Program-made: the position numbers and the translations under genes
Assembly: GCA_945869505.1 (NCBI GenBank)
Contig: CAMBOZ010000005.1
Span: 1 to 36,897 of the forward strand
DNA: 36,897 bases
Direction of reading: 5' to 3'
From: Bifidobacterium breve
GTDB taxonomy: Bacteria > Actinomycetota > Actinomycetes > Nanopelagicales > Nanopelagicaceae
The notes under the pieces: model-generated
The model's database searches: none
The model's input: the letters and a program-made list of their open reading frames with translations, nothing else
Told to the model about the DNA's origin: nothing
Part shown: positions 1 to 8,666 of the stretch, in pieces
Numbering within the stretch: position 1 is the stretch's first letter
Layout of the letters: every line of letters begins with the position of its first letter

Positions 1-866
1 AAGAACAGTGGCTTGCCATCTTTCCAAAGTGATTGGTGCACGTGCATTCCAGAACCGTTATCGCCGAAGAGCGGTTTTGGCATAAAGGTCGCAGTCTTGC
101 CACCTTCCCAAGCAACGTTACGGATGATGTACTTGAATTTCATCAACTCATCGCCGGCGCTAAGGATGTCAGTGAAGCGATAGTTGATCTCCATCTGACC
201 TGCAGTTCCAACTTCGTGGTGTGAACGCTCTACAAGAAGTCCCGCGCGTCCGAGTTCCATAACCATCTCATCGCGCAAATCAGCGAATTGATCAGTTGGT
301 GAAACAGGGAAGTAACCGCCCTTGATGCGTGTGCGATATCCACGGTTTGGAGTTCCATCTGGATCTGCGACGATGCCTGTGTTCCAAGCACCTTCGTAAG
401 AATCAATGTGGTGGTATGACTCATTCATTCCAGTTTTAAAACGTACTGCATCAAAAACATAAAATTCAGCTTCAGGTGCGAAGAATGCTTGATCAGCGAT
501 TCCGGTTGACTTCAAGTAATCAACAGCCTTGGCGACTACGCCACGTGGATCACGTGAGTAAGGAGTGTTATCAGATGGGTTATGTACTGAGAAGAGAATT
601 ACTAGCGTCTTCTCTAGACGAAACGGATCGATAAATGCAGATGAAGGAATTGGTAGCAACTTCATATCTGATTCGTGAATTGACTGGAAGCCACGGATAG
701 AAGAGCCGTCAAACATTAGGCCATCTGTGAATACTGCTTCGTCAAATGATTCAACTGGAACGTTGAAGTGATGCTGAATACCTGGAAGATCGGTAAAGCG
801 AACATCAACAAGTTTGACATCTTCTTTTTTAATAAAAGCGAAAATTTCTGCGGAATTCTTAAACAT
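1..866 (-). CDS. glnA: Glutamine synthetase type I, N-terminal part (cut by window edge)
   Basis: Makes glutamine from glutamate, ammonia and ATP in the cytoplasm and is the main ammonium assimilation step. The minus-strand frame starts with ATG at 866 ([18 protein letters not shown]) and is open to position 1, giving about 288 of the usual roughly 470 residues; the C-terminal catalytic part lies outside the window. Family signatures include the DGSSIRGF segment, the [10 protein letters not shown] ligand strand and GSGMHVHQS close to the window edge. A strong GAGGAG ribosome site lies 8 nt before the start (875-880), so this gene has a leader, unlike many neighbours. It is divergent from the RDD gene, as in M. 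tuberculosis glnA1. Family call is very secure. Confidence 0.97.
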   Translation of the reverse strand, partial: MFKNSAEIFAFIKKEDVKLVDVRFTDLPGIQHHFNVPVESFDEAVFTDGLMFDGSSIRGFQSIHESDMKLLPIPSSAFIDPFRLEKTLVILFSVHNPSDNTPYSRDPRGVVAKAVDYLKSTGIADQAFFAPEAEFYVFDAVRFKTGMNESYHHIDSYEGAWNTGIVADPDGTPNRGYRTRIKGGYFPVSPTDQFADLRDEMVMELGRAGLLVERSHHEVGTAGQMEINYRFTDILSAGDELMKFKYIIRNVAWEGGKTATFMPKPLFGDNGSGMHVHQSLWKDGKPLF

Positions 867-1006
867 AAAGTTTGCTCCTCGTATATTCGAATGGGCCATC
901 ATCATTGAGGGCGACCGATCTGGGTAAACCCTAAGACTCCAAAGGGCATTTGGCATAACTGGTGTGTTACAGCCATGTAAAACATGCACCGCTTCCCACG
1001 GGTCTG

Positions 1007-1012
1007 TAGGCT
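1007..1012 (+). promoter_or_regulatory. -10 element TAGGCT of leaderless RDD gene
   Basis: TAGGCT lies 7 nt before the ATG at 1020, the spacing at which transcription would begin on the start codon itself. No Shine-Dalgarno sequence precedes that ATG and no convincing -35 is visible. The promoter is inferred from spacing and from recurrence of the same pattern elsewhere in the window. Confidence 0.55.
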
Positions 1013-1019
1013 CACCCAT

Positions 1020-1406
1020 ATGAAACACGAGATCAGTTTGGGTCGGCGCTTCCTGGGTCTGACCATCGATTGGCTGATGTGTTATGCGATCGCCCTTGGC
1101 TTCTTTGGCGGCAGCGCCTCATTCGCCGAAAGAGCGCCTCAAGCCCGAGTCCCACACCTGATCATCTTTTTCGTAGAGGTCTTGGTATTGACCGCGTTCG
1201 GTGGCGCGACCGCAGGCCATCGCGTCGTTGGTTTGAGAGTCGTCCAATTTAATGGGGGCGGAAATCCGACTCCGGTGCAGGCGCTAGTCAGAACGATTTT
1301 GCTCTGTCTAGTAGTTACCGCCATTACATACGACGAAAATGGTCGCGGAATTCACGAGCGACTTAGTGGAACAAGGTTGGTCGATACGCGAAAAGGAAAG
1401 AAGTAA
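1020..1406 (+). CDS. RDD family membrane protein
   Basis: Small integral membrane protein of 128 residues with the RDD fold; function unknown in this branch. The start chosen is [18 protein letters not shown] rather than an upstream ATG at 984, because the RDD-type arginine and aspartate ([11 protein letters not shown]) sit at the expected N-terminus and TAGGCT lies 7 nt upstream. Three hydrophobic segments are visible: about residues 11-28, 42-62 and 90-103. The C-terminal [11 protein letters not shown] is typical of the family. It sits beside glnA and a DUF4191 gene, the same arrangement as Rv2219A in M. tuberculosis. Its stop TAA (1404-1406) directly abuts the stop of the convergent DUF4191 gene with no spacer. 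Confidence 0.85.
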   Translation: MKHEISLGRRFLGLTIDWLMCYAIALGFFGGSASFAERAPQARVPHLIIFFVEVLVLTAFGGATAGHRVVGLRVVQFNGGGNPTPVQALVRTILLCLVVTAITYDENGRGIHERLSGTRLVDTRKGKK

Positions 1407-2084
1407 TTAGCGTTTTGGAACGCGGATTCCTTTTGGCATTGGACCCTTTGGTATTGGCATAGACATTCCGCCAACTGCTTTAAAGCGGGCTCGCACTTCG
1501 CGCATTTGATGCGCAGATAACTTCTTAGGTAATTTAGCGACACGCTTTTGCAACTTACGAAGCGGAACTTGGTCAGCGCCATCACCAACGTAAATTTCAA
1601 TAACTGGAACTCCAGGAGCAAAGCGTTCAGCTTTTCTACGCTCGTCCTGCAACATTCCGCGTACCGCTTGACTTCCTTCTCCAGTTAGCACGATTCCTGC
1701 ACGGCCAATGCTGCGGTGAACCATGTCTTGGTTCTTGGTTACGGCAACAGCTGGAGTAGTGATCCAACCTTTACGAATAGCCATAAGAACGCTGGCGGCT
1801 GCACCCATTTGTCCTTCAATAGAAACATAAGCGGCAGAGGATGCGATTCGAGTGAAAAAGAACATCGCGGCTAGCGCTGCAACGGGAAGTGAAACGAAGC
1901 CAAGATAAATCGGATGGCTAATGAAAATACCAATTGCAATTCCAACTGCCCAGGTAATCGCGAAGACACCAAATATGCCAGCACCAATCCAAGGTTTTAC
2001 GCTCTTGGTTACTTTGTATGCGTCACGGAAAGTTTGGAAACGAACCTTTTTAATCTTGGGCGCTTTCGCCTTCTTTTTAAACAT
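1407..2084 (-). CDS. DUF4191 family membrane protein
   Basis: Actinobacteria-specific protein of unknown function, 225 residues, orthologous by context and sequence to Rv2219. A basic N-terminus (MFKKKAKAPKIKK) is followed by two adjacent membrane helices (about 33-55 and 59-80), then a soluble basic cytoplasmic domain containing GRAGIVLTGEGSQ and a C-terminal tail rich in proline and lysine (PIPKGPMPKGIRVPKR). It lies 4 nt downstream of the acyltransferase gene in the lipB-lipA-plsC run, so it is probably co-transcribed. No ribosome site is obvious, consistent with translational coupling. Role not known. Confidence 0.85.
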   Translation of the reverse strand: MFKKKAKAPKIKKVRFQTFRDAYKVTKSVKPWIGAGIFGVFAITWAVGIAIGIFISHPIYLGFVSLPVAALAAMFFFTRIASSAAYVSIEGQMGAAASVLMAIRKGWITTPAVAVTKNQDMVHRSIGRAGIVLTGEGSQAVRGMLQDERRKAERFAPGVPVIEIYVGDGADQVPLRKLQKRVAKLPKKLSAHQMREVRARFKAVGGMSMPIPKGPMPKGIRVPKR

Positions 2085-2088
2085 GGCT

Positions 2089-2787
2089 TCAGTTTAGGGG
2101 AGCGGGCGCTGTACCACCAAGACGAGCCGGTGCCCAACGCTGACCTTGGTGGTTATCGGGGTATTTTCCTTGCACTTCATGCAGGAGATTTAAAAGTGTT
2201 TCACGGAGGGCTTTTTCGCCCGCCTCAACATCTGCAGATTTATCAAAGTACATAGGTGCGCCAAATGTGACAAAAATTGGGAACTTGCGTCGGCCCAAGT
2301 CACGCTTTACGCCTTTAGTCCAAATGCGTTGGGATCCCCAAATAACTGCTGGAATCACAGGAACGTTCGCGCCCATAGCAAGACGTACCGCACCGGATTT
2401 CAACTCTTTAATTTCGAAGCTCTTTGAAATTGTGCCTTCTGGAAAAATTCCCACAATTTCACCTGAGCGAAGTGCGCGAAGGGCAGCAACAAAAGATGCA
2501 GAACCATTACTGCGGTCAACATTTATATGGTGCATTCCGCGCATCAGTGGACCAGCTAATTTATTATCGAAGATTTCCTTCTTTGCCATAAATCTAACTA
2601 AGCGATTCGCAGGAAGTGCGGCCGTACCGATTAAAGCAAAATCTAGATAGCCGATGTGGTTCATCGCCAGAATCGCTCCACCTTTACGTGGGATATGGGC
2701 CTCGCCCTCGAAATGAAATCGCAACCCGAGGTATTTCCAAAATGACTTTAGAACCAAAATTACTGGCGGATAAACAACTTCAGCCAC
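2089..2787 (-). CDS. 1-acyl-sn-glycerol-3-phosphate acyltransferase (PlsC family)
   Basis: Transfers an acyl chain to lysophosphatidic acid or a related acceptor at the membrane in phospholipid synthesis. The family motifs are present: NHIGYLD (NHx4D, acyltransferase block I) and FPEGTIS (block III), plus VIPAVIWG. I chose a GTG start at 2787, giving 232 residues and an 8-nt overlap with the lipA stop (GTGGCTGA), with a GGGA-like site upstream. A TTG at 2817 would add ten residues ([10 protein letters not shown]) but has no ribosome site. It sits between lipA and the DUF4191 gene; M. tuberculosis has no gene at this point. True acceptor is not determinable from sequence. Confidence 0.88.
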   Translation of the reverse strand: MAEVVYPPVILVLKSFWKYLGLRFHFEGEAHIPRKGGAILAMNHIGYLDFALIGTAALPANRLVRFMAKKEIFDNKLAGPLMRGMHHINVDRSNGSASFVAALRALRSGEIVGIFPEGTISKSFEIKELKSGAVRLAMGANVPVIPAVIWGSQRIWTKGVKRDLGRRKFPIFVTFGAPMYFDKSADVEAGEKALRETLLNLLHEVQGKYPDNHQGQRWAPARLGGTAPAPLN

Positions 2788-3724
2788 GCAGCGATCCCAG
2801 ATTTGCGCGCGCTTCAACGGCTTGCTTATACAGACGACCAGCGCGGTAACTCGAGCGAACCAGCGGTCCGCTCATTACGCCCAAGAAACCAGCGGCAGTT
2901 GCTTCGGCGGCTAACTCCACGAATTCTTCTGGCTTTACCCAACGTTCAACCGGGTGATGTTTATTGGTTGGGCGGAGGTATTGCGTAATGGTTATCAAGT
3001 CGCAACCTGCATCATGAAGATCGATGAGCGCTTGTGAAATTTCTTCACGGGTTTCACCTAAACCAAGGATTAAATTAGATTTAGTAACCATACCGAAATC
3101 GCGAGCCATGCTGATTACCTGGAGAGATTTTTCGTAAGTAAAGGCAGGACGTATTCGTTTAAATATGCGAGGGACTGTTTCAAGATTGTGTGCAAAAACT
3201 TCTGGACCGGCTTCAAAAATCTGATTCAAGAGTTCAGCTTTTGCGTGAAAATCCGGTGCCAACATTTCAACACCACAACCAGGATTCAGCTCGTGCACCT
3301 GACGAATTGTTTCGGCATATAACCACGCGCCTTCATCAGGCAAGTCATCACGAGTTACACCGGTGATGGTTGCGTATCTCAACCCCATTGACTTTACTGA
3401 TTCTGCAACTTTGCGTGGTTCTTCGCGATCGATGGGCAATGGTTTACCGGTATCAATATTGCAAAAGTCGCAACGTCGAGTACATCGATCTCCGCCAATT
3501 AAGAAAGTTGCTTCTTTATCTTCCCAACATTCAAAAATATTTGGACAGGCCGCTTCTTGACAGACCGTGTGTAGACCTTCGCTCTTAACTAGCGAACGGA
3601 GCCTGGTGTATTCCGGCCCCATATTTGCGCGCGTCTTAATCCACTCTGGTTTGCGTTCAATTGGAGTTTCGGCATTGCGCGCTTCGATCCGGAGTAGCTT
3701 GCGGCCATCAGGTGCCAGAGTCAT
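2780..3724 (-). CDS. lipA: Lipoyl synthase (radical SAM)
   Basis: Inserts two sulfur atoms into octanoyl groups bound to E2 or GcvH proteins to form lipoyl cofactors. The 314-residue protein carries the auxiliary cluster CX4CX5C motif (C55, C60, C66), the radical SAM CX3CX2C motif (C81, C85, C88 in CTRRCDFC) and the C-terminal RSSY motif (290-293), whose serine binds the auxiliary cluster. The ATG at 3724 overlaps the lipB stop by the 4-base ATGA, so translation is likely coupled. A LipA/LipB pair next to sucB, lpdA and gcvT makes a local lipoate-use neighbourhood. All catalytic residues are present. Confidence 0.98.
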   Translation of the reverse strand: MTLAPDGRKLLRIEARNAETPIERKPEWIKTRANMGPEYTRLRSLVKSEGLHTVCQEAACPNIFECWEDKEATFLIGGDRCTRRCDFCNIDTGKPLPIDREEPRKVAESVKSMGLRYATITGVTRDDLPDEGAWLYAETIRQVHELNPGCGVEMLAPDFHAKAELLNQIFEAGPEVFAHNLETVPRIFKRIRPAFTYEKSLQVISMARDFGMVTKSNLILGLGETREEISQALIDLHDAGCDLITITQYLRPTNKHHPVERWVKPEEFVELAAEATAAGFLGVMSGPLVRSSYRAGRLYKQAVEARANLGSLRG

Positions 3725-4389
3725 AGGCTTACCTTACCCAGTGCTTCAACGAGATGCTTCTCAACTATTGGGGTAATTTCGGCGATATCCACGGTTCGAT
3801 CAAGTTCAATCGCCAAAGAAGTCACTGCCGCATCATCAATCCCGCAGGGAACGATCTGGCTAAATTTTGAAAGATCAGGAGATACATTTAAGGCAAAGCC
3901 GTGCATGGTTACGCCACTTGCCACTCGTATTCCAATCGCGGCGATCTTGCGGTCACCGTTACTGTCAGAAATCCAAACACCTGATCGGCCGTCGACTCGT
4001 ACCGCCTTAACGCCAACTTCTGCGCAAACTTTAATCAGTGCACTTTCTAGAGTTCGTACAAATCCAACGAGCTCAGTTGGCTTTAACAATTTAACAATGG
4101 GATATCCGACCAATTGACCTGGACCGTGCCAAGTAATTCGCCCGCCACGATCAACTTGAACTACAGGGGTTCCATCGGTTGGGAGTTCAAAACTTTGGGT
4201 ACGTTTTCCCGCGGTATAAACAGACGGATGTTCCAGCAAGAGCAATGTATTTACCCGAGTTCCTGATGCAACCTCGCCGTGGATTTTTCGCTGTAATGCC
4301 AGAGCGCTCTCAAATTCCATCAGCCCTATGTGATCTACAACAATATTTGCTGCACTTTGAGCGGTGCTTACGGGCGAGTGAAGGGGCAC
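3721..4389 (-). CDS. lipB: Octanoyl-ACP:protein octanoyltransferase
   Basis: Moves octanoyl groups from acyl carrier protein to lipoyl domains, the step before LipA. The protein has [17 protein letters not shown], the catalytic lysine in RKIAAIGIR (about K148) and the catalytic cysteine in IVPCGI (about C182). Two GTG codons are possible, at 4395 and 4389. I chose 4389 (222 residues) because TAGGCT (4396-4401 on the minus strand) stands exactly 6 nt upstream, the leaderless arrangement seen repeatedly here. An AGGAGG further upstream is too distant to act normally. The gene is first in the lipB-lipA-plsC-DUF4191 run and divergent from the MMPL gene. Confidence 0.95.
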   Translation of the reverse strand: MPLHSPVSTAQSAANIVVDHIGLMEFESALALQRKIHGEVASGTRVNTLLLLEHPSVYTAGKRTQSFELPTDGTPVVQVDRGGRITWHGPGQLVGYPIVKLLKPTELVGFVRTLESALIKVCAEVGVKAVRVDGRSGVWISDSNGDRKIAAIGIRVASGVTMHGFALNVSPDLSKFSQIVPCGIDDAAVTSLAIELDRTVDIAEITPIVEKHLVEALGKVSL

Positions 4390-4395
4390 GGACAC

Positions 4396-4411
4396 AGCCT
4401 AAAGGTAGGCT
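4396..4411. promoter_or_regulatory. Palindromic back-to-back -10 elements between lipB and MMPL gene
   Basis: AGCCTAAAGGTAGGCT is a perfect 6-bp inverted repeat with a 4-nt centre. Read on the minus strand it gives TAGGCT 6 nt before the lipB GTG (4389). Read on the plus strand it gives TAGGCT at 4406-4411, which would start a leader of about 50 nt for the MMPL gene. Both half-sites therefore look like -10 boxes of a divergent promoter. It could alternatively form a small hairpin. Confidence 0.45.
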
Positions 4412-4467
4412 GTCCTCCTAGCGAAATTTGCTCAAACTCAAGCCCGAAAGGCCCTTCTATCGTGACT

Positions 4468-6615
4468 ATGCAACGCGCCCAAAAGAATCGTAAACCTTAT
4501 GCCATAGCAATGTTGGTGGTGATCGCTTGGTTCATTATTACCGGCGTATTCGGGCCGCTATTCGGAAAGTTAACTTCCGTGCAGGAAAATAACAATTCTT
4601 CATTTCTACCGAAAGGCGCTGAAGCGACCTTAGCTGCGGATGAGATTAAGAATTTCTCGACACAAGATTCTTTTAATTTCCCAGCACTCATACTTTTTGA
4701 AGGCAGCTTTACGCCGGCAACGATAAAGGCAGTGAGTGATCACGTTTCCAAAATTGGTGATTTAACTTTGGCTGACACCTCTGCCAAAATTGGTGATTAC
4801 TTAGCTCCAGGTCAAGCGATCTCAGTCTTTCCAGCTCAAGATGGGAAAGCGCTGTTAGCAAATATTCCACTGGACGGAAACGCGATTTCTAAGCTGCTTC
4901 CGAACGACGAGCCTGTTCTTCCGGCAGCGATTGAAGCGTTGCGTGAGGATATTAAGCCGATCGCCGAAGCCAACGGCTTTACGCCGTATGTCACTGGCCC
5001 AGGTGGATTGCTAGGTGACTTATTTGGAGCCTTTGGTGATATCGATTCAACTTTGCTGCTAACTACACTTGCTGTTGTTGCGGTTATCTTGATCGTTGTT
5101 TACCGTTCTCCAATTTTGTGGATCATTCCTTTGCTTTCAGCGCTATTTGCTCTCTCGACCGCTGGTGGAATCGTTTATTTACTTGCCAAGAACGACATTA
5201 TTGATGTCGATGGTCAGTCGCAAGGAATTCTCTCCGTCTTAGTCATTGGAGCGGCAACAGATTATGCGCTCTTGCTTATTGCGCGTTATCGCGAAGAATT
5301 ACATTTCACCGACAATAGATTTGAGGCTATGCGCGCCGCGTACAAGGGCGTCTGGGAACCAATTCTTGCATCTGGTTCAACAGTGGCGATATCACTTTTA
5401 GTTCTGCTCTTTAGCCAGTTAACAAATACTGCAGGCCTTGGTCCAATTGGAGCAATCGGAATCGTGGTTTCAATGATTACGATTTTGACTTTACTTCCAG
5501 CACTGCTCTTGATATTTGGACGCTGGATATTCTGGCCACGTGTTCCCAAAAATGACGGTGATGATCACGTTATGACTGGCGCATGGTCAAAAGTTGCTAA
5601 TGGGATAGGTCGTAACCCGCGCAAATCTTGGGTGATCACAGGAATTGTTCTGTTGGGCTTCGCTCTTACGTCGACAACCCTCAAGGCCGACGGAATCGGA
5701 ACAGTGGATACATTTACAGGTAATCCAGAGTCTGTTGTAGGGCAGCGATTACTCGTTAAACATTTCCCAGGTGGCGAAGGCGATCCAACTCAGATTGTTG
5801 TTGATGCAAATAAAATCGGAGCAGTTTCTGCCGCAATTAAATCGGCACCTGGCGTCACGGAAGTGGTTCCAATGCTGAATGGTGTGCCGGTTGCGGGACA
5901 ACCTTCACCAGAAGTTAAAGTGGTAAATGGGCGTGCAATTCTCAATGTCACTCTCGATGCTGCTCCAGATAGCGTTGAAGCGGGAAATGACATTCCGAAA
6001 ATTCGCGAACTTGCGAAAGCCGCTGATGCTTCAGCCCTCGTTGGGGGAACAAGTGCGGTCTACTTTGATGTGCGCACCGCAAATAATCGTGACAATAAAA
6101 CTATTATTCCAATTATCTTATTGGTGATCACTCTGATCCTCGGAGTCCTGCTGCGCAGTATTCTTAGCGCAGTACTATTACTGGGTACGGTTGTTCTAAG
6201 CTACTTTGCAACTCTCGGTGTTTGCGCTTTGGTCTTTAATCACATATTCGGTTTCGCGGGCGGAGATAATTCGTTCCCACTATTTGCGTTCATCTTCTTA
6301 GTGGCTCTGGGAATTGATTACAACATCTTCCTTATGACACGCGTTAGAGAAGAGAGTGCGAAGATTGGAACTCGCGCAGGAGTCATTAAGGGTGTCACGG
6401 TTACAGGTGCAGTAATCACCTCTGCCGGAATCGTCTTGGCGGCAACATTTGCCGTACTTGGTCTTCTTCCGCTAGTGCCGCTTGCCCAACTTGGCTTCGC
6501 AGTCGCCTTCGGAGTTTTACTAGATACCATCATTGTTCGCTCCGTCTTGGTTCCAGCGTTAGTACACGACATTGGACCAAAAATCTGGTGGCCATCTAAA
6601 TTACAAAATAAGTAA
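4468..6615 (+). CDS. MMPL/RND family transporter
   Basis: Proton-driven export or lipid-transport-type membrane protein of 715 residues, close in size to YdfJ-like actinobacterial MMPL proteins. It has the two-fold RND layout: a TM helix near the N-terminus, an extracytoplasmic loop (FLPKGAEATLAADEIKNF), a five- to six-helix bundle with GAATDYALLLIARYREE, then a second loop and bundle with ALGIDYNIFLMTRVREE. The two DY motifs are the family's proton-relay positions. The start is ATG at 4468 (MQRAQKNRKPYAIAM); a GTG at 4462 is possible and the ATG at 4330 lies inside lipB on the other strand. Substrate unknown. The FAD oxidoreductase starts 12 nt downstream. Confidence 0.9.
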   Translation: MQRAQKNRKPYAIAMLVVIAWFIITGVFGPLFGKLTSVQENNNSSFLPKGAEATLAADEIKNFSTQDSFNFPALILFEGSFTPATIKAVSDHVSKIGDLTLADTSAKIGDYLAPGQAISVFPAQDGKALLANIPLDGNAISKLLPNDEPVLPAAIEALREDIKPIAEANGFTPYVTGPGGLLGDLFGAFGDIDSTLLLTTLAVVAVILIVVYRSPILWIIPLLSALFALSTAGGIVYLLAKNDIIDVDGQSQGILSVLVIGAATDYALLLIARYREELHFTDNRFEAMRAAYKGVWEPILASGSTVAISLLVLLFSQLTNTAGLGPIGAIGIVVSMITILTLLPALLLIFGRWIFWPRVPKNDGDDHVMTGAWSKVANGIGRNPRKSWVITGIVLLGFALTSTTLKADGIGTVDTFTGNPESVVGQRLLVKHFPGGEGDPTQIVVDANKIGAVSAAIKSAPGVTEVVPMLNGVPVAGQPSPEVKVVNGRAILNVTLDAAPDSVEAGNDIPKIRELAKAADASALVGGTSAVYFDVRTANNRDNKTIIPIILLVITLILGVLLRSILSAVLLLGTVVLSYFATLGVCALVFNHIFGFAGGDNSFPLFAFIFLVALGIDYNIFLMTRVREESAKIGTRAGVIKGVTVTGAVITSAGIVLAATFAVLGLLPLVPLAQLGFAVAFGVLLDTIIVRSVLVPALVHDIGPKIWWPSKLQNK

Positions 6616-6627
6616 GTTTTACTTTAG

Positions 6628-7794
6628 ATGTATGTAGTAATTGGTGCCGGTCTTGCTGGTTTGAGTGCTGCTTTAACTTTGCAAGATGCTGGTGCTGAAG
6701 TGACCGTTCTGGAATCTTCAGATAGGCCCGGTGGTCGAGTGGCTAGCGACCTGATCGATGGTTTTATCCTTGATCGAGGGTTCCAGCTAATTAATTTGAA
6801 TTATCCGGAAGTGAAACGCTGGGGGATTGAGCGCGAGTTAGACTTTAAGGTAGCGCCGCGGTCTGTTCGTATCTCATTCGATTCAGATTACGTAAACCTC
6901 GGTGATCCACGTAGCGCAATCTTTTCAGCTTTCTCTGCGAAGTCAGGTTCGTTGGCATCGAAGATGGCCTTTTTAAAGTATCTATTGTCCAAGCCACTTC
7001 AAGGCGAAAGCGTTGAAGCCCATTTATTGCGATGTGGAACCGCAGATTTATACGAGAAAGTACTGAAACCTTTTTTGCAAGGCGTGTTTCTTGCCGACCC
7101 CGCACGAGTTAGTGCAGTAGTTGGCCGGGAAATCATCGGTAGTTTCATATACGGCCGCTCCGGTATTCCATCAGATGGCGTGAGCGCCCTTCCCATTGCG
7201 CTGGCTAAGCGCGTGAAAAACTTGCAATTAAATACTCGTGTTGAGGAAATTCGCGGTAGTTCAGTAATTACAAGTAACGGAGATTTTCTAGCCAAGAAGA
7301 TTATTCTGGCAACCGATTTAACAACTGCCGCTCAGATCTTGGGATCCAATCAGGTAACACCACTGTTGAGTTCGATCACTTGGTATCACACCGCAGATAG
7401 CGCTCCTACTAAAGAAGCGCAATTAATTCTTGATTCTCAACATCGCGGACCGGTAGTTAATTCCATAGTAATTTCGAATCTATCTTCTCGTTATGCACCA
7501 AGCGGACAATCGCTAATCTCTTCCACAACAATCTCACACGCATCGGAATCAGAAGTCCGCCGCCACTTAGCGTTAATGTGGGGTAAATCAACGGGGGATT
7601 GGCGCTTCTTAGCAAAGTATGAAATTCACTCCTCGCTTCCATTATTTGCTCCTGGCGCAGAACAGGTAAAGAGTTTGCGCGTCAGTGAAAACGTCTACCG
7701 CGCAGGTGATTACCTAACAGCCCCGTCACAGAATGGTGCATTACTTGCTGGCCGTTTGGCAGCCGAAGAGTTATTGTTCGACGAGGGCTTGTAG
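6628..7794 (+). CDS. FAD-dependent amine oxidase-like oxidoreductase
   Basis: Flavoprotein of 388 residues with an N-terminal Rossmann dinucleotide motif ([16 protein letters not shown]), the acidic ribose-binding end of strand 2 and the GG doublet ([14 protein letters not shown]), and a C-terminal FAD-closing segment ([26 protein letters not shown]). This is the flavin amine oxidase / protoporphyrinogen oxidase-like superfamily. The [13 protein letters not shown] segment marks an uncharacterised subfamily. It lies 12 nt after the MMPL gene and is probably co-transcribed. The 3' end overlaps the convergent epimerase gene by 24 bp. Substrate cannot be named from sequence. Confidence 0.82.
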   Translation: MYVVIGAGLAGLSAALTLQDAGAEVTVLESSDRPGGRVASDLIDGFILDRGFQLINLNYPEVKRWGIERELDFKVAPRSVRISFDSDYVNLGDPRSAIFSAFSAKSGSLASKMAFLKYLLSKPLQGESVEAHLLRCGTADLYEKVLKPFLQGVFLADPARVSAVVGREIIGSFIYGRSGIPSDGVSALPIALAKRVKNLQLNTRVEEIRGSSVITSNGDFLAKKIILATDLTTAAQILGSNQVTPLLSSITWYHTADSAPTKEAQLILDSQHRGPVVNSIVISNLSSRYAPSGQSLISSTTISHASESEVRRHLALMWGKSTGDWRFLAKYEIHSSLPLFAPGAEQVKSLRVSENVYRAGDYLTAPSQNGALLAGRLAAEELLFDEGL

Positions 7795-8661
7795 CGCCGT
7801 TGAAATATGCGGGTAATCCCATTTAAAACCTGCATCTGTTAACGCATTAGGCATTACTTTTTTAGAGCCGAGGACTTCACTTGAAAAGCCGCCTAGCGCA
7901 ATCTTTAACGCAATCGCAGGAGCAGGAAATAGTGCAGGTCGTTTCATTGCACGCGCTAGTGCTGCAGTAAATTCTTGATTTGTGACTGGGTTTGGTGAAG
8001 TTAAGTTCACGGGGCCAGAAATTTTCTTTTCTAGTGTGAAAACAATGGCGCGCACAACATCGTGCAAAGTGATCCAAGACCACCATTGCTGACCGGAACC
8101 TAATTTTCCGCCAAGCCCAAATCTAAAGAGCGGCAACATTCTTCCAAGTGCTCCGCCGGTTGGATCAAGGACGAGCCCAGTACGAAGCTTTACCGTACGA
8201 ACATCGCCTGCTAAATCTGCGGCACTTTCCCATTCGCGACAAACTGCGGCTAAAAAATCGTGACCCACGGAATCACTCTCTACGACAGCGCGATTTCCAG
8301 AATCTCCGTACCAGCCAATCGCGCTAGCGGAGATAAAAACTTGTGGCTTAACTTCGGCTACAGCGTTTGCAATAGCTGTTGTACCGAGTAAACGGGAATT
8401 CAAAATCTCTGATTTATAGCGTTTAGTCCAACGCTTATCACCAACACCAACTCCGGCAAGGTGAATAACTGCATCTACGCCGCGAAGTGCTTCAATATCT
8501 ACATAACCAGTCTTTGGATCCCACTTGATTTCATCAGGAGCTACGGTTGCACGACGTACTAGTCGTTGCACCGTGTGACCTTCGGATTTTAGATATCCAA
8601 CTAGGGCGCTACCGATTAAACCGGATGCACCTGTAATTGCAATTCTTTGAGCAACAGCCAT
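7771..8661 (-). CDS. TIGR01777 family NAD(P)-dependent epimerase
   Basis: Extended SDR-fold protein of 296 residues. It shows the [10 protein letters not shown] nucleotide motif near the N-terminus, the YxxxK-region equivalent of this atypical family ([12 protein letters not shown]) and the C-terminal DUF1731 helix region ([26 protein letters not shown]). Members resemble YfcH/SulA-like cell-division-associated proteins, but the reaction is unknown. It starts 5 nt after the sucB stop and is the last gene of lpdA-sucB-SDR. Rv2216 stands in the same place in M. tuberculosis. The 3' end overlaps the convergent FAD gene. Confidence 0.88.
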   Translation of the reverse strand: MAVAQRIAITGASGLIGSALVGYLKSEGHTVQRLVRRATVAPDEIKWDPKTGYVDIEALRGVDAVIHLAGVGVGDKRWTKRYKSEILNSRLLGTTAIANAVAEVKPQVFISASAIGWYGDSGNRAVVESDSVGHDFLAAVCREWESAADLAGDVRTVKLRTGLVLDPTGGALGRMLPLFRFGLGGKLGSGQQWWSWITLHDVVRAIVFTLEKKISGPVNLTSPNPVTNQEFTAALARAMKRPALFPAPAIALKIALGGFSSEVLGSKKVMPNALTDAGFKWDYPHISTALQALVEQ

Positions 8662-8666
8662 TTGCG

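Noticed and set aside
954..970. GlnR-type box upstream of glnA (GTAAC, 6 nt, GTTAT on the minus strand)
   Set aside because: Only one half-site is a fair match and the second is poor; chance similarity cannot be excluded without related promoters.
4396..4419. AGGAGG with hairpin looping it close to the lipB start
   Set aside because: AGGAGG (minus strand, 4414-4419) is 18 nt from GTG 4395 and would need the small hairpin folded out. The TAGGCT -10 at exact leaderless spacing is a simpler reading, and the AGGAGG would lie upstream of that transcript.
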